A stretch of DNA of 61,868 bases from Bryobacteraceae bacterium (GTDB lineage Bacteria > Acidobacteriota > Terriglobia > Bryobacterales > Bryobacteraceae), in NCBI GenBank assembly GCA_028275505.1, contig JAPWUP010000004.1:1-61868 (forward strand), given 5' to 3'. Both the position numbers and the translations under genes were made by a program. The notes beneath the pieces are model-generated. The model was not told where the DNA came from, ran no database searches, and saw only the letters and a list, made by a program, of their open reading frames with translations. Below are positions 19,448 through 29,167 of the stretch, one piece after another. How positions within the stretch are numbered: position 1 is the stretch's first letter; the number at the start of each line of letters is the position of its first letter.

Positions 19448-19837
19448 ATGGAAGCGAAGGAGCTGGAGAAATACCGCGCCTTGCTGGAAGCTCGCCAGGC
19501 CGAGCTGCTGGACGTATTGCGCCGGCGCGACGGCATCACCATCGAGAAAGCGGCCGACGCGCTCGACGAAGTTCGTCTGGCGGCCGACCGAGAACTCATG
19601 ATCCACACGCTGGATCGCGAGTCCCTGCAATTGCGCGAGATTCGCGCCGCGCTCGCCCGCATCGAAGAAGGTACGTACGGCATTTGCCTGAGCTGCGAAC
19701 AGCCCATTCCCAAGAAACGACTGGATGCCGTGCCTTGGGCCGCCTACTGTGTGCGTTGTCAGGAAGCCATTGACGCGCAGCGAGCCGCGGAGGGCACGCC
19801 CAGTATCCTCGAGGCCCTGCTCGAAGAAACGATCTGA
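19448..19837 (+). CDS. DksA/TraR-family zinc-finger regulator
   Basis: The 129-residue protein has a coiled-coil first half (KELEKYRALLEARQAELLDVLRRR) and a four-cysteine zinc finger with C80, C83, C101 and C104 (CLSCEQPIPKKRLDAVPWAAYCVRC). DksA-family proteins bind the RNA polymerase secondary channel and modulate rRNA and stress promoters. I chose ATG 19448, behind GGGAGGG. The frame is open back to 19226, but that part has no family similarity and crosses the divergent promoter. A weak leader hairpin (CCCTCT at 19383, AGAGGG at 19400) precedes it. The usual tip-Asp pair of true DksA is not clear. Confidence 0.85.
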   Translation: MEAKELEKYRALLEARQAELLDVLRRRDGITIEKAADALDEVRLAADRELMIHTLDRESLQLREIRAALARIEEGTYGICLSCEQPIPKKRLDAVPWAAYCVRCQEAIDAQRAAEGTPSILEALLEETI

Positions 19838-19844
19838 GAAGGCT

Positions 19845-21212
19845 TCAGACCGCGCCTACCTTCGGCAAGTTCGCCATGGCACGAGCGATCGCTTCCTCCG
19901 GATGGGAGTAGTCGGCCAGCTTGCCTGCCAGGTAATTGTCGTAAGCTGACAGGTCGAAGTGGCCGTGCCCGCTCAGGCAGAAGAGGATGACCCGTTTGCG
20001 CCCTTCCTGGCGCGCCTCCAGAGCCTCGTCCACCGCAGCGCGAATGGCGTGAGCCGATTCGGGGGCGGGCAGAATGCCTTCGGTGCGCGCGAATTGAACC
20101 GCGGCGTCGAAGACCGTCAACTGGGGGTAGGCGCGCGCTTCGATGATGCCCTCAGCGAGTAAATGACTGGCCAGGGGCGAGGCGCCGTGGTAGCGCAGCC
20201 CGCCGGCGTGGATGCCGGGCGGGACAAAATCGTGCCCGAGGGTGTACATCTTCAGCAGCGGCGTCAACTTGGAAGTATCGCCGTAGTCGTAGGCAAACAA
20301 GCCGCGCGTGAGGCTCGGACAGGCCGCAGGTTCCACCGCCATCAGGCGCACGCGCGAGCGACCCGCGAGTTTGTCTGGAACCCAGGGTAGCGCGATGCCG
20401 CCGAAGTTGCTTCCGCCGCCGAAGCAACCGATGACCACGTCCGGCTCCTCGCCCGCCAGGGCCATCTGCTGTCGCGCTTCGATGCCGATGACGGTCTGGT
20501 GCAGGAGCACGTGATTGAGCACGCTGCCCAACGAATAATTCGTGTCGGGATGCGTCGCCGCGTCCTCCACCGCTTCGCTGATCGCGATACCGAGGCTGCC
20601 CGGAGAGTCCGGGTTGGACTGGAGGACAGCGCGGCCGGCGTGGGTGCGATCGCTCGGGCTGGGGTAGACTTCCGCGCCCCAAGTTTGCATGATCATGCGC
20701 CGGTAGGGCTTCTGGTCGTAGCTCACGCGCACCATATAGACGGTGCAATCCATCTCGAACATGCGGCAGGCCAGAGCCAGCGCACTGCCCCACTGACCGG
20801 CGCCGGTTTCCGTGGCCAGCCGGCGGATGCCTTCGCGTTTGTTGTAGTAGGCTTGGGCTACCGCGGTGTTGGGTTTGTGACTGCCCGCCGGGCTGACTCC
20901 CTCGTATTTGTAGTAAATGTGCGCCGGCGTATCGAGCACTTTCTCCAGCCTTCGCGCGCGATAGAGCGGCGTGGGCCGCCACAGCTTGTAAATATCGAGA
21001 ACCTCTCCCGGGATGTCAATTTCCGGTTTGGGTGAAAACTCCTGCTCGATCAGAGCGCGCGGGAAGATCGGCTCCAGTTCGGCAGGGGTCAAGGGCTCAC
21101 CCGTGGCGGGATTCAGCGGCGGCGCCAGGGGCTTGTTCAGATAAGGGAGCACATTGATCCAGGCAGTGGGAATTTGACTTTCAGACAGCAAGAACTTCAT
21201 GAGTTCAGACAC
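19845..21212 (-). CDS. trpB: Tryptophan synthase beta chain, TrpB2 type
   Basis: The 455-residue PLP enzyme joins indole and serine to tryptophan. It has the TrpB2 N-terminus ([27 protein letters not shown]) and the motif GRPTPLY-like [13 protein letters not shown]. The PLP lysine is K113 in AGSHKPNTA, and the phosphate loop is [10 protein letters not shown]. TrpB2 enzymes often act without TrpA, and no trpA is nearby. The start is GTG 21212 behind CAGGAG. A TACAAT box at 21245-21250 is a candidate -10. It converges with the DksA-like gene, with only 7 bases between them. Confidence 0.93.
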   Translation of the reverse strand: MSELMKFLLSESQIPTAWINVLPYLNKPLAPPLNPATGEPLTPAELEPIFPRALIEQEFSPKPEIDIPGEVLDIYKLWRPTPLYRARRLEKVLDTPAHIYYKYEGVSPAGSHKPNTAVAQAYYNKREGIRRLATETGAGQWGSALALACRMFEMDCTVYMVRVSYDQKPYRRMIMQTWGAEVYPSPSDRTHAGRAVLQSNPDSPGSLGIAISEAVEDAATHPDTNYSLGSVLNHVLLHQTVIGIEARQQMALAGEEPDVVIGCFGGGSNFGGIALPWVPDKLAGRSRVRLMAVEPAACPSLTRGLFAYDYGDTSKLTPLLKMYTLGHDFVPPGIHAGGLRYHGASPLASHLLAEGIIEARAYPQLTVFDAAVQFARTEGILPAPESAHAIRAAVDEALEARQEGRKRVILFCLSGHGHFDLSAYDNYLAGKLADYSHPEEAIARAMANLPKVGAV

Positions 21213-21283
21213 CGTGCTAACTCCTGTGGGCGGATAAAGCCCTCATTGTAAAACAAAGTGAGAGGCCGAAGGCTGCCGACCCG

Positions 21284-21574
21284 TCAGCGCGTGCGGCGCC
21301 GTATGCGCACCAAAGAAGTGAGCGAGAGGGAGAGGCTCACCGCACCCAGGCCGCTGATGGCGCCGCGCAGGTACCCGCTGTCCCACACGGGCAACAGGGC
21401 GGCGAAGCGGTTGCGTTCCCACCGGTTTGTCCACGGGTAAGCCAGCAGGACGATGCTGGCCAGCAACGGTGCCGCGCTAGCGATAATTCCGCCCACGATC
21501 CGGAGGAACGGGTTGCGCCGCACCGCTGCGGCCGGTTCGCAGGACACCGGAGGGGCGGGATCGGACTGGCTCAA
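21284..21574 (-). CDS. Small membrane protein downstream of rnhB
   Basis: This 96-residue ORF starts at a TTG that overlaps the rnhB stop (TTGA), with GGGAG 7 bases before it. It encodes two hydrophobic segments (IVGGIIASAAPLLASIVLLAY and GAISGLGAVSLSLSLTSLV) flanked by basic residues, ending RIRRRTR. The family is not recognised. The coupling and the membrane pattern make it credible. A longer open frame runs to 21832 inside rnhB but is only the shadow of that gene. Confidence 0.55.
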   Translation of the reverse strand: MSQSDPAPPVSCEPAAAVRRNPFLRIVGGIIASAAPLLASIVLLAYPWTNRWERNRFAALLPVWDSGYLRGAISGLGAVSLSLSLTSLVRIRRRTR

Positions 21575-22257
21575 GGCAAGTCTCCCGAAGGCAAGGGCAA
21601 GCGGAGTTGTTGCGCGGGCGGCAGGCGCAGGGGCTGCGAACAGGCCTGCCGGACTGGCCGGTAGCTGAAGCGGTGATGAGGCGTTGGCCCCCAACGCTCC
21701 AGAGCCCTGAGATGCTCGGGGGCAGGGTAGCCTTTGTGACGTGCCAGGCCGTAACCGGGGTAGATGCGGTCCCACTCCCGCATGGCCGCGTCGCGGGCAA
21801 CCTTGGCCAGAATGGAGGCTGCGGCAATGCACCAGCAGCGTGCGTCGCCTCGCACCAGGCAGCGCTGGGGAATGGGCAGCTCTACGCTCACCGCGTCGAG
21901 AAGCACGAAATCGGGTTTGGTGGGCAAGGCTTCGAGGGCCTGCTTCATGGCCAGGCGCGAAGCCTCGAGGATGTTGATTTGGTCGATGACGCAGGCATCC
22001 ACGCTCGAGACTGCCCAGGCCAGTGCACGCTCGCGGATTTCAGCAGCCAGACGTTCGCGTTCAGCCTCGCTCAACTGCTTGCTGTCGCGCAGGCCGCGGA
22101 TGGGCCGCGCGGGATCGAGGATCACCGCGGCGGCGAAAACCGGTCCGAAAAGCGAGCCGCGGCCCGCCTCGTCGGCGCCGGCCACCCGCAAGTAGCCGCG
22201 CGCCCTTAGTGCCCGTTCGATATCACCGCGGCAACGCTCTCCAGTCCGGGTCGCCAA
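21571..22257 (-). CDS. rnhB: Ribonuclease HII
   Basis: The 228-residue protein removes ribonucleotides from RNA-DNA hybrids. It has the RNase HII motif GADEAGRGSLFGPVFAAAV with the catalytic Asp-Glu, LRDSKQLSEAERERLA, and the later catalytic Asp in FVLLDAVSV. It follows rplS by one base in the ffh-rplS gene string, a common arrangement. Confidence 0.96.
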   Translation of the reverse strand: MATRTGERCRGDIERALRARGYLRVAGADEAGRGSLFGPVFAAAVILDPARPIRGLRDSKQLSEAERERLAAEIRERALAWAVSSVDACVIDQINILEASRLAMKQALEALPTKPDFVLLDAVSVELPIPQRCLVRGDARCWCIAAASILAKVARDAAMREWDRIYPGYGLARHKGYPAPEHLRALERWGPTPHHRFSYRPVRQACSQPLRLPPAQQLRLPLPSGDLP

Positions 22258-22258
22258 C

Positions 22259-22606
22259 TTACTCGCGCTCTTTCAGCCGGGCTGCCTTGCCTTTCAGGCC
22301 GCGCAAGTAATACAGCTTGGCCCGTCGAACCCTGCCTTTGCGCACCACTTCGATGCGCTCGATCACTGGGGCATTCAGGGGGAAGATGCGCTCGACGCCA
22401 TGGCCAAAGCTGATCTTGCGGACCGTAATGGTTTCGCCCATCCCGCGATTCTTGCGGGCAATCACCGTGCCCTCGAAAGGTTGGATCCTTTCCTTGTCGC
22501 CCTCTTTGATTTTTACGTGCACGCGCACGGTATCGCCCGGGCGAATGTCGGGCAGGTCCGTGCGTTTGTGCATGTTCATGAATTTCTCCAACAACGCGTT
22601 CGTCAT
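22259..22606 (-). CDS. rplS: 50S ribosomal protein L19
   Basis: The 115-residue product shows the L19 hallmarks [70 protein letters not shown] (landmarks). L19 lies at the 30S-50S interface. It overlaps the trmD stop by 4 bases and precedes rnhB. Confidence 0.97.
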   Translation of the reverse strand: MTNALLEKFMNMHKRTDLPDIRPGDTVRVHVKIKEGDKERIQPFEGTVIARKNRGMGETITVRKISFGHGVERIFPLNAPVIERIEVVRKGRVRRAKLYYLRGLKGKAARLKERE

Positions 22607-23385
22607 AATTTCCCTTCCAACTTAGCAGAATCGGCGCCGGTGGGGACGGCCTCCGCAGCCGCCGATCCGGGCGCCGGCGGTTTGGGTTCGCCCCGTCGCA
22701 GCAGATCAGGACGCAGCCGCAAGGTTTTCTCCAAGGCGGCCTGGCGACGCCAGCGGCGGATTTCTGCGTGGTGCCCGCTGAGCAGAACCTCGGGGACCCG
22801 CCAGCCCCGGAACTCGGCCGGGCGCGTGTATTGGGGATAATCCAGGATAGCGGGTTCGTCACCCTCGGCGCTGAAGGACTCGCTGCGGATCGAAGCTTCG
22901 TTGCCCACCACGCCCGGCAACAGACGGGCCACCACGTCAATGATGACGGCAGCGGCCAGCTCGCCGCCGCTGAGTACGTAATCCCCGATAGAAATCTCGT
23001 CGTCCGCCAGGTAGAGGGCAACCCGCTCGTCCACGCCTTCGTAGCGCCCGCAGATCAGTAGCAGCTCCTCGTACCGTGCCAGCTCGCGGGCCATCTTCTG
23101 GTTGAAGAGCCGGCCTTGGGCCGAGAGAAGAATGACGCGCCTTCCGGGAGTCCGCTCCGGCCAGATCGTTTCTACGGCCTCGAAGATCGGTTCGGGCTTG
23201 AGGACCATTCCCTCGCCGCCGCCGAAGGGCCGGTCATCCACGGTTCGGTGGCGATCATGCGCGTAGTCGCGCAGATTGTGGATGCGGACTTCGAACAGGC
23301 CGCTTTTGCGGGCGCGCGCCACGATGCCGTAATCCAGCGGCCCGCGGAAGAAGTCCGGGAATATGGTCAGCACATGAAAGATCAC
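22603..23385 (-). CDS. trmD: tRNA (guanine-N1)-methyltransferase
   Basis: The 260-residue SPOUT enzyme makes m1G37 in tRNA from SAM and prevents frameshifting. It begins [13 protein letters not shown] and contains [21 protein letters not shown] and the knot region [13 protein letters not shown] and [16 protein letters not shown] chose GTG 23385, which overlaps the rimM stop (GTGA). The frame is open to 23664, but that stretch is a shadow of rimM. A tail of about 30 residues rich in Pro and Ala follows the fold. Confidence 0.96.
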   Translation of the reverse strand: MIFHVLTIFPDFFRGPLDYGIVARARKSGLFEVRIHNLRDYAHDRHRTVDDRPFGGGEGMVLKPEPIFEAVETIWPERTPGRRVILLSAQGRLFNQKMARELARYEELLLICGRYEGVDERVALYLADDEISIGDYVLSGGELAAAVIIDVVARLLPGVVGNEASIRSESFSAEGDEPAILDYPQYTRPAEFRGWRVPEVLLSGHHAEIRRWRRQAALEKTLRLRPDLLRRGEPKPPAPGSAAAEAVPTGADSAKLEGKL

Positions 23386-23900
23386 GGCTGATTCAACTCT
23401 TCCAGGCCCTCGGGCAATTCGACCACGATACGTCTCTGTTCGGGAGCAATCTCGACGCAGATGGAGCGCGCAAAGGGCACCAGCAGAGGCTCGCCGCCTT
23501 GCGGGACGCTCACTTCCAGCAACGGGGCGCCACCGGTCTCCAGCCAGCCGGAGACGATGCCGAGCCGGCGTCCAGTGATGCGCTCGATCACTTCGCATCC
23601 GAACAAATCCGCGATGTAATATTCGCCCTCCGGCGCCTTTGGGCGCTCGGCAATAGGCACGCACAATTCGGCGCCGCGAAGGGCTTCCGCCTGCGAGATC
23701 GAGTCCACGCCGCGGAGCTTGACGATCACCCGCTGCTTGTGGAACTGGACGGACTCGATCTCGACACGCTGTGGCTGCGCCTCGGGATCAGGGCCGAGCA
23801 CGAATGCTGTGCCCAGTTGGGCGAGGCGTTCGGGCCGGTCTGTGGTGGCGTCCGCGATCAGAGCGCCACGATTGCCCCACGGGCGGGCGAAGATCGCCAC
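23382..23900 (-). CDS. rimM: Ribosome maturation factor RimM
   Basis: The product has the RimM N-terminal barrel ([25 protein letters not shown]) and the PRC-barrel end ([45 protein letters not shown]). RimM assists assembly of the 30S head. The GTG start at 23900 gives 172 residues and leaves the first beta strand short. Ten codons upstream, an in-frame CTG at 23930 stands 7 bases behind a perfect AAGGAGG and would restore STVAIFARP; it may be the true start. It is coupled to trmD. Confidence 0.92.
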   Translation of the reverse strand: MAIFARPWGNRGALIADATTDRPERLAQLGTAFVLGPDPEAQPQRVEIESVQFHKQRVIVKLRGVDSISQAEALRGAELCVPIAERPKAPEGEYYIADLFGCEVIERITGRRLGIVSGWLETGGAPLLEVSVPQGGEPLLVPFARSICVEIAPEQRRIVVELPEGLEELNQP

Positions 23901-24003
23901 GGTGCTCCACGCTGAGCGACGCGATTCCAGAGCGGAACCTCCTTGATTTCTCCGGCCGCGCTGCGCCCCGCGTCGTGCCGTGACCGAGCCGCCCGTGCCT
24001 GAG

Positions 24004-24243
24004 TTATTCCAGGATTTCGAGCGTGAACCGGCGGTTCAGCTTCATGCCGGCTGCGCCCAGGATAGTCCGGATCGAACGGGCCGTGCGGCCCTGTTTGCCG
24101 ATGACTTTCCCCAGATCGCTGGGCGCAACCTTCAGCTCCAGCACAGTGACCTGCTCACCCTGAACCTCGCGGACGGACACTTGGTCGGGGATGTCGACCA
24201 GAGCCTTCGCAATATCCTCCACCAACTGTTTGATCCCGGCCAT
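24004..24243 (-). CDS. khpA: KH-domain RNA-binding protein KhpA
   Basis: The 79-residue single KH domain has the GXXG loop in [19 protein letters not shown]. It matches the YlqC/KhpA family, which lies between rpsP and rimM in many bacteria and acts as an RNA chaperone with KhpB. AGGAGG precedes ATG 24243. A spacer of about 60 bases separates it from rpsP. Confidence 0.94.
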   Translation of the reverse strand: MAGIKQLVEDIAKALVDIPDQVSVREVQGEQVTVLELKVAPSDLGKVIGKQGRTARSIRTILGAAGMKLNRRFTLEILE

Positions 24244-24305
24244 CCCCTGAGCCTCCTGTACTCTGCCTCAATGATAACACTGTCACCGGGTCGGCTTCAC
24301 CGGTC

Positions 24306-24563
24306 TCAGGCGGCCGGGGATTCGGTGGGGGCGGGGTAACGGGCCAGCAGGCGGGCCACGGTATCCGAGAGCTGGGCGCCGTGCTTGCGCCAGTATTCAA
24401 TGCGTTCGTAGTTCAGGCGCACCTCGGGCGGGTCGGTGCGCGGGTTGTAAGTGCCCACGACCTCCACGGCGCGGCTGTCGCGGGCCCGCTCCTTCTCGAT
24501 CACCACCACGCGATAGAACGGCTTTTTCTTGGCGCCGAAACGCGCGAGTCGAATCATCAGCAT
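24306..24563 (-). CDS. rpsP: 30S ribosomal protein S16
   Basis: The 85-residue product begins MLMIRLARFGAKKKPFYRVVVIEKERARDSR and contains VGTYNPRTDPPEVRLNYERIEYW (landmarks), as in S16. It lies between ffh and khpA in the conserved ffh-rpsP-khpA-rimM-trmD-rplS order. Confidence 0.97.
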   Translation of the reverse strand: MLMIRLARFGAKKKPFYRVVVIEKERARDSRAVEVVGTYNPRTDPPEVRLNYERIEYWRKHGAQLSDTVARLLARYPAPTESPAA

Positions 24564-24605
24564 AGGTTCACGCTTCCTCGATTTTGCCTGGCTGGGCTGC
24601 TCGCC

Positions 24606-25961
<1,356 letters not shown>

Positions 25962-25994
25962 AGCGGAGGGTCTGGGTAGCTGCGCGCGCAAACT

Positions 25995-26010
25995 GCCGGC
26001 GCGCGCCGGC
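25995..26010. repeat. 16-bp palindrome in the ffh 5' leader
   Basis: GCCGGCGC followed by GCGCCGGC forms a perfect 16-bp palindrome between the ffh -10 box and the ffh start. Outer bases (AACTG / CAGTT) partly extend it. It would form a strong hairpin in the leader and could affect ffh expression or mRNA stability. Confidence 0.5.
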
Positions 26011-26024
26011 CAGCCAGTTCTTCC

Positions 26025-26052
26025 ATTATAGATGACTGGCTCTGCGTGTCGC
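26025..26052 (-). promoter_or_regulatory. Promoter of the ffh operon
   Basis: On the minus strand, a perfect TATAAT (26025-26030) stands 16 bases from GCGACA (26047-26052), a 4/6 match to TTGACA. It would drive ffh-rpsP-khpA-rimM-trmD-rplS-rnhB with a leader of about 57 bases. Confidence 0.55.
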
Positions 26053-26095
26053 ACGCCGCGATTAGGCGCGGAAGGGCATTCGCGCTGCGTGATGC

Positions 26096-26101
26096 TAAGA
26101 T
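26096..26101 (+). promoter_or_regulatory. -10-like box next to the exosortase start
   Basis: TAAGAT lies 7 bases before ATG 26109, so an RNA starting at the normal distance would begin at or next to the start codon. No convincing -35 is seen. The call rests on the same spacing recurring at several other genes in the window. Confidence 0.35.
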
Positions 26102-26108
26102 GTTTTCC

Positions 26109-27011
26109 ATGTCGCGTCCGGCGCACACCGGCGAGGCGGCTACCGAGACGCCCGCCCCTCCCGTCCAATTGCCCTGGGCCGCGATCGCATGGTTTGGAGG
26201 CCTCCTTGCGGCCCTGTATGCTCCCGTGCTGGCGCGCATGGTGTACGAGTGGGCCACGGTGGAGGAGATGGGACACGGATTTTTCGTCTTGCCCGTGTCC
26301 GGCTATCTCATCTGGCGGCGAAGGGCGGAAGTCGTAGGCCTGGCACGCCCCGACCTGCGCGGGTTAATTGCGGTTTTGTGGGGTTTTGTTCAATTGGTCC
26401 TGGGGACCGCGGGAGCCGACTTTTTTGTCGCGCGCACCGCCTTCCTGATCTCCCTGGTTGGGGTGGTGTGGACCATGGCGGGGATCGAGGTGCTGCGGCG
26501 GCTCGCATTCCCCTTGTTTCTGCTGGCCTTCAGCGTCCGCATCCCGCTGTTCCTTTACAGCCAGATCACGCTGCCTCTGCAGTTGCTGGCCAGCCAGATC
26601 GCCGAAGCAGTCCTCAACTTTCTGGGCGTGCCCGTTTTGCGCGAGGGCAACATTCTGGAGCTGGCCAGTCAGCGACTTTCGGTCGTCGAAGCGTGCAGCG
26701 GCATTCGCTCCTTGCTCTCGCTTACGTTTCTTGCGTTGGTTTACGGCTATTTCTTCGATCACAGACTGTGGATGCGCATCGTGCTGGCGGTTCTGGCGGC
26801 GCCCATCGCGATCCTCACCAACGCGGGGCGCGTAACACTCACCGGGATCTTGAGCGAATATCGGCCTGAACTTACTCGGGGGTGGTTTCACGACATCGAG
26901 GGCTGGCTGGTTTTTCTGGTGGCGCTGGCCTGTCTGGTCCTGTCGCACCGGCTTCTGTCGGCCCTCGCAGGTTTTCTCGTTCGGAGGAAGGATGCCCGCG
27001 TTTCTGCGTAG
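26109..27011 (+). CDS. Exosortase (transpeptidase-like membrane protease)
   Basis: The 300-residue polytopic membrane protein has the exosortase active-site set: C196 in VEACSGIRSLLSLT, R241 in TNAGRVTLTGIL and H261 in WFHDIEGWLVF. Exosortases process C-terminal sorting tags (PEP-CTERM-like) of exported proteins, often linked to exopolysaccharide. The start could be 26100 (MFSMSRP) or 26109 (MSRPAHT). I chose 26109 because a -10-like box sits 7 bases before it and no ribosome-binding site is visible. It overlaps the EpsI gene by 20 bases. No protein in this window ends in a recognisable sorting tag. Confidence 0.88.
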   Translation: MSRPAHTGEAATETPAPPVQLPWAAIAWFGGLLAALYAPVLARMVYEWATVEEMGHGFFVLPVSGYLIWRRRAEVVGLARPDLRGLIAVLWGFVQLVLGTAGADFFVARTAFLISLVGVVWTMAGIEVLRRLAFPLFLLAFSVRIPLFLYSQITLPLQLLASQIAEAVLNFLGVPVLREGNILELASQRLSVVEACSGIRSLLSLTFLALVYGYFFDHRLWMRIVLAVLAAPIAILTNAGRVTLTGILSEYRPELTRGWFHDIEGWLVFLVALACLVLSHRLLSALAGFLVRRKDARVSA

Positions 27012-27645
27012 CCGGCCTGCCCAGGTGCTGAGCATCGTTCTGCTGTTCCAAATCGCCGCGTTCTATGCCATGCCGCGGAGCGAGGCGGTGCCGCTGGTGA
27101 GACCGTTCGAGGAGTTCCCGCGCGAGGTGGCCGGTTGGAAAATGCTCGCCGAATTTCCGATCGAGGAGGAGGTTCAGGCTCTGCTCAAGGCTGATGCGAC
27201 GTTGAACCGCGTCTACCAGGACCCGCAGAGCGGAGCAGCCCTGAACTTCTTCGTGGCTTATTTCCGTTCGCAACGGGCGGGCGCGACCACCCACTCGCCT
27301 CGCGTCTGCCTGCCCGGATCCGGATGGGAGACGCGCGATGCGAGGCTGCTTTCGGTTACGCTGCCGGCGGGAGGGGTGGTGCAGGTGAATCGCTGGCTGG
27401 TGCGGCGCGATACCCAGCGGAGCGTGGTCCTCTACTGGTTCCAGACTTCGCGGCGCGTAGTGGCCAGCGAGTATTGGAACAAGTTCTACCTGATGCTCGA
27501 TTCCATCCGCTACCGGCGCAGCGATGCAGCCTTTGTGCGCATCGTCTCGCCTGTGGACGAGAATGCCGAGACGGCAGCCGAAGAGGCTGCCGTGCGCATG
27601 CTGCAGGCCTTCTTCGAGCCTCTGCGCAGTTTCCTGCCCCAGTAA
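26992..27645 (+). CDS. EpsI-like exosortase partner protein
   Basis: The 217-residue protein begins with a signal/anchor (VLSIVLLFQIAAFYAMP) followed by an EpsI domain: GWKMLAEFPIEEEVQALLKADATLNRVYQ, FFVAYFRSQRAGATTHSPRVCLPGSGW, NRWLVRRDTQRSVVLYWFQ. EpsI domains are either fused to exosortases or, as here, encoded right after them, and are thought to act in the same export or polysaccharide process. The start lies within the exosortase 3' end, so the two are coupled. Confidence 0.85.
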   Translation: MPAFLRSRPAQVLSIVLLFQIAAFYAMPRSEAVPLVRPFEEFPREVAGWKMLAEFPIEEEVQALLKADATLNRVYQDPQSGAALNFFVAYFRSQRAGATTHSPRVCLPGSGWETRDARLLSVTLPAGGVVQVNRWLVRRDTQRSVVLYWFQTSRRVVASEYWNKFYLMLDSIRYRRSDAAFVRIVSPVDENAETAAEEAAVRMLQAFFEPLRSFLPQ

Positions 27646-27664
27646 GTCGCCGGGGGCCGACTTA
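27643..27664. terminator. Inverted repeat joining two converging stop codons
   Basis: TAAGTCG (27643-27649) and CGACTTA (27658-27664) pair with an 8-base loop. The stem includes the TAA stop of the EpsI gene and, on the other strand, the TAA stop of the Gfo/Idh gene. It may act as a small bidirectional terminator; the 7-bp stem is short and there is no U-run. Confidence 0.35.
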
Positions 27665-28975
27665 TACGCGCGGAGGTTTGCTCACGACTTTGAAAGCCTT
27701 CTCGTCGAAGTAAAGGATTCGTCCCTCGCGGTACGACTGGACCGCCATGGTAATGAGCACCTGCGCGCAGGCGGCCGTTTCCACATCGAGCGTCGGCTTC
27801 TGGCGCGTACGGATGCACTCCAGGAAGTTATTGGCGTGCGTGATCATGGGATCGCGCTGCTCGACCGGGATTTTGACTTCCTGGTCGCCGAACTTGGCCT
27901 TGTAGTCGTCGTCAATCACGCGTCGTTCGGGCCGCAGAATAATGTGGTCCGTGGGACGCTCGAACATGCCGTGCTCGACCATGATGATGGTGCCCAGGTG
28001 GCCGCGGATGAGGCCGGGGATGTGCTGCGAGTTGGCCATCGAAGAGGTCAGCACCACCGAGTGGCCCTTGGCGTATTCGGCGATCAGGTGGAAGGTGTCC
28101 GGGACCTCGCGTTCATCTTTGAATACGTAGATGCCGCCGCCGGCCATGACCTTGTAGGGATATTGCGGCTCTGACCAGCAAATGTTCAAGGGTGCGGCCA
28201 CGTGGAAGAACAAATCCGTGGCGATGCCGCCCGAGTAATCCCAGTATTTGCGGAAACGGAAGAAGCGGTCGGGATTCCAGGGCCGCTTGGGCGCCGGACC
28301 CAACCACATCTTCCAGTCAATGTAGTTCTCGCCGCTCTTGTCGGGCCCGGCCTCAGGGTCAATCTTCCAGTTCCACTCGCCCTCCTTGGAGTTGCGATGA
28401 TAGGACCCCTGGCTCATGATCATCGGTCCGATGGCGCCGTCGGCGATCAGTTTCTTAGCCTTCCACCACTGATCGGCCGAGGTGGTCTGGGAGCCGACCT
28501 GAAGGACGCGCTTGGTTTCACGCACGGTGTTGATGAGCTGGCGCACCTCTTCGATGGTGTGACACATGGGCTTTTCCAGGTAGACGTCCTTGCCCCGGTC
28601 CATTGCTTCCAGAGCCATGCGTGCGTGCCAGTGATCCGGGGTGGCGATGATGACGGCGTCTACATCCTTGCGGTTCAGAACCTCCCGGTAGTCCAGGTAG
28701 CCGTCGCACTTGTGGGCCTCTTTGGCGGCGTTCAGCCGCTTCTGGTAGACGTCACAGACGGCCACGATCTGGCAGGAGTTGTTCTGGGCGCCGATTTTGG
28801 AGAAGACGCGAGCCAGATACGATCCACGCCCGCCCATGCCGATCACGCCCAGGTTGATGCGGTCGTTGGCTCCGATGACCCGGCCTTGCGCGGGCCGCGT
28901 CCGACTGAATGCCTGGCTGGCTACGCCAAGTGCGGCTGCGCTGATGAGGAAATGCCTGCGATTGCTCTCCGACAT
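27662..28975 (-). CDS. Gfo/Idh/MocA oxidoreductase with Tat signal
   Basis: The 437-residue protein begins with a twin-arginine signal ([20 protein letters not shown]), then an NAD(P)-binding Rossmann fold ([19 protein letters not shown]), the conserved YLEKPMCHT motif and a C-terminal substrate-binding half with [15 protein letters not shown]. Such proteins oxidise or deoxygenate sugars and polyols; the Tat signal implies that cofactor is bound before export. It is divergent from the dehydratase gene at 29168, so the two may share a sugar or sugar-acid pathway. The substrate is unknown. Confidence 0.88.
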   Translation of the reverse strand: MSESNRRHFLISAAALGVASQAFSRTRPAQGRVIGANDRINLGVIGMGGRGSYLARVFSKIGAQNNSCQIVAVCDVYQKRLNAAKEAHKCDGYLDYREVLNRKDVDAVIIATPDHWHARMALEAMDRGKDVYLEKPMCHTIEEVRQLINTVRETKRVLQVGSQTTSADQWWKAKKLIADGAIGPMIMSQGSYHRNSKEGEWNWKIDPEAGPDKSGENYIDWKMWLGPAPKRPWNPDRFFRFRKYWDYSGGIATDLFFHVAAPLNICWSEPQYPYKVMAGGGIYVFKDEREVPDTFHLIAEYAKGHSVVLTSSMANSQHIPGLIRGHLGTIIMVEHGMFERPTDHIILRPERRVIDDDYKAKFGDQEVKIPVEQRDPMITHANNFLECIRTRQKPTLDVETAACAQVLITMAVQSYREGRILYFDEKAFKVVSKPPRV

Positions 28976-29133
28976 AACTCCCGTTCCTGTTTATAAAATT
29001 TGCGCGCCTTCCCTGCGGCTCGAAGGCGGTACCACTATTCTAGGAGTACGCTGGCCCCGCCGTCAAAGCCACGGGTCACGGTTCTGCGGGCTTGCTCCCC
29101 CGCCCGCGCCTGGTCCCCTGTTTGACGACGCCA

Positions 29134-29160
29134 TTGACACCCCACCGGCTGCAGTAAGCT
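29134..29160 (+). promoter_or_regulatory. Possible promoter of the enolase-superfamily gene
   Basis: TTGACA (29134-29139) and TAAGCT (29155-29160) are separated by 15 bases, shorter than ideal. The -10-like box lies 7 bases before ATG 29168, which has no ribosome-binding site, so the mRNA may be leaderless. Confidence 0.4.
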
Positions 29161-29167
29161 AGGCGCT

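Noticed and set aside
25962-26276. N-terminal extension of Ffh by 105 codons
   Set aside because: Ffh normally begins MFENLSEKL. The extension crosses the TATAAT promoter and the divergent exosortase gene.
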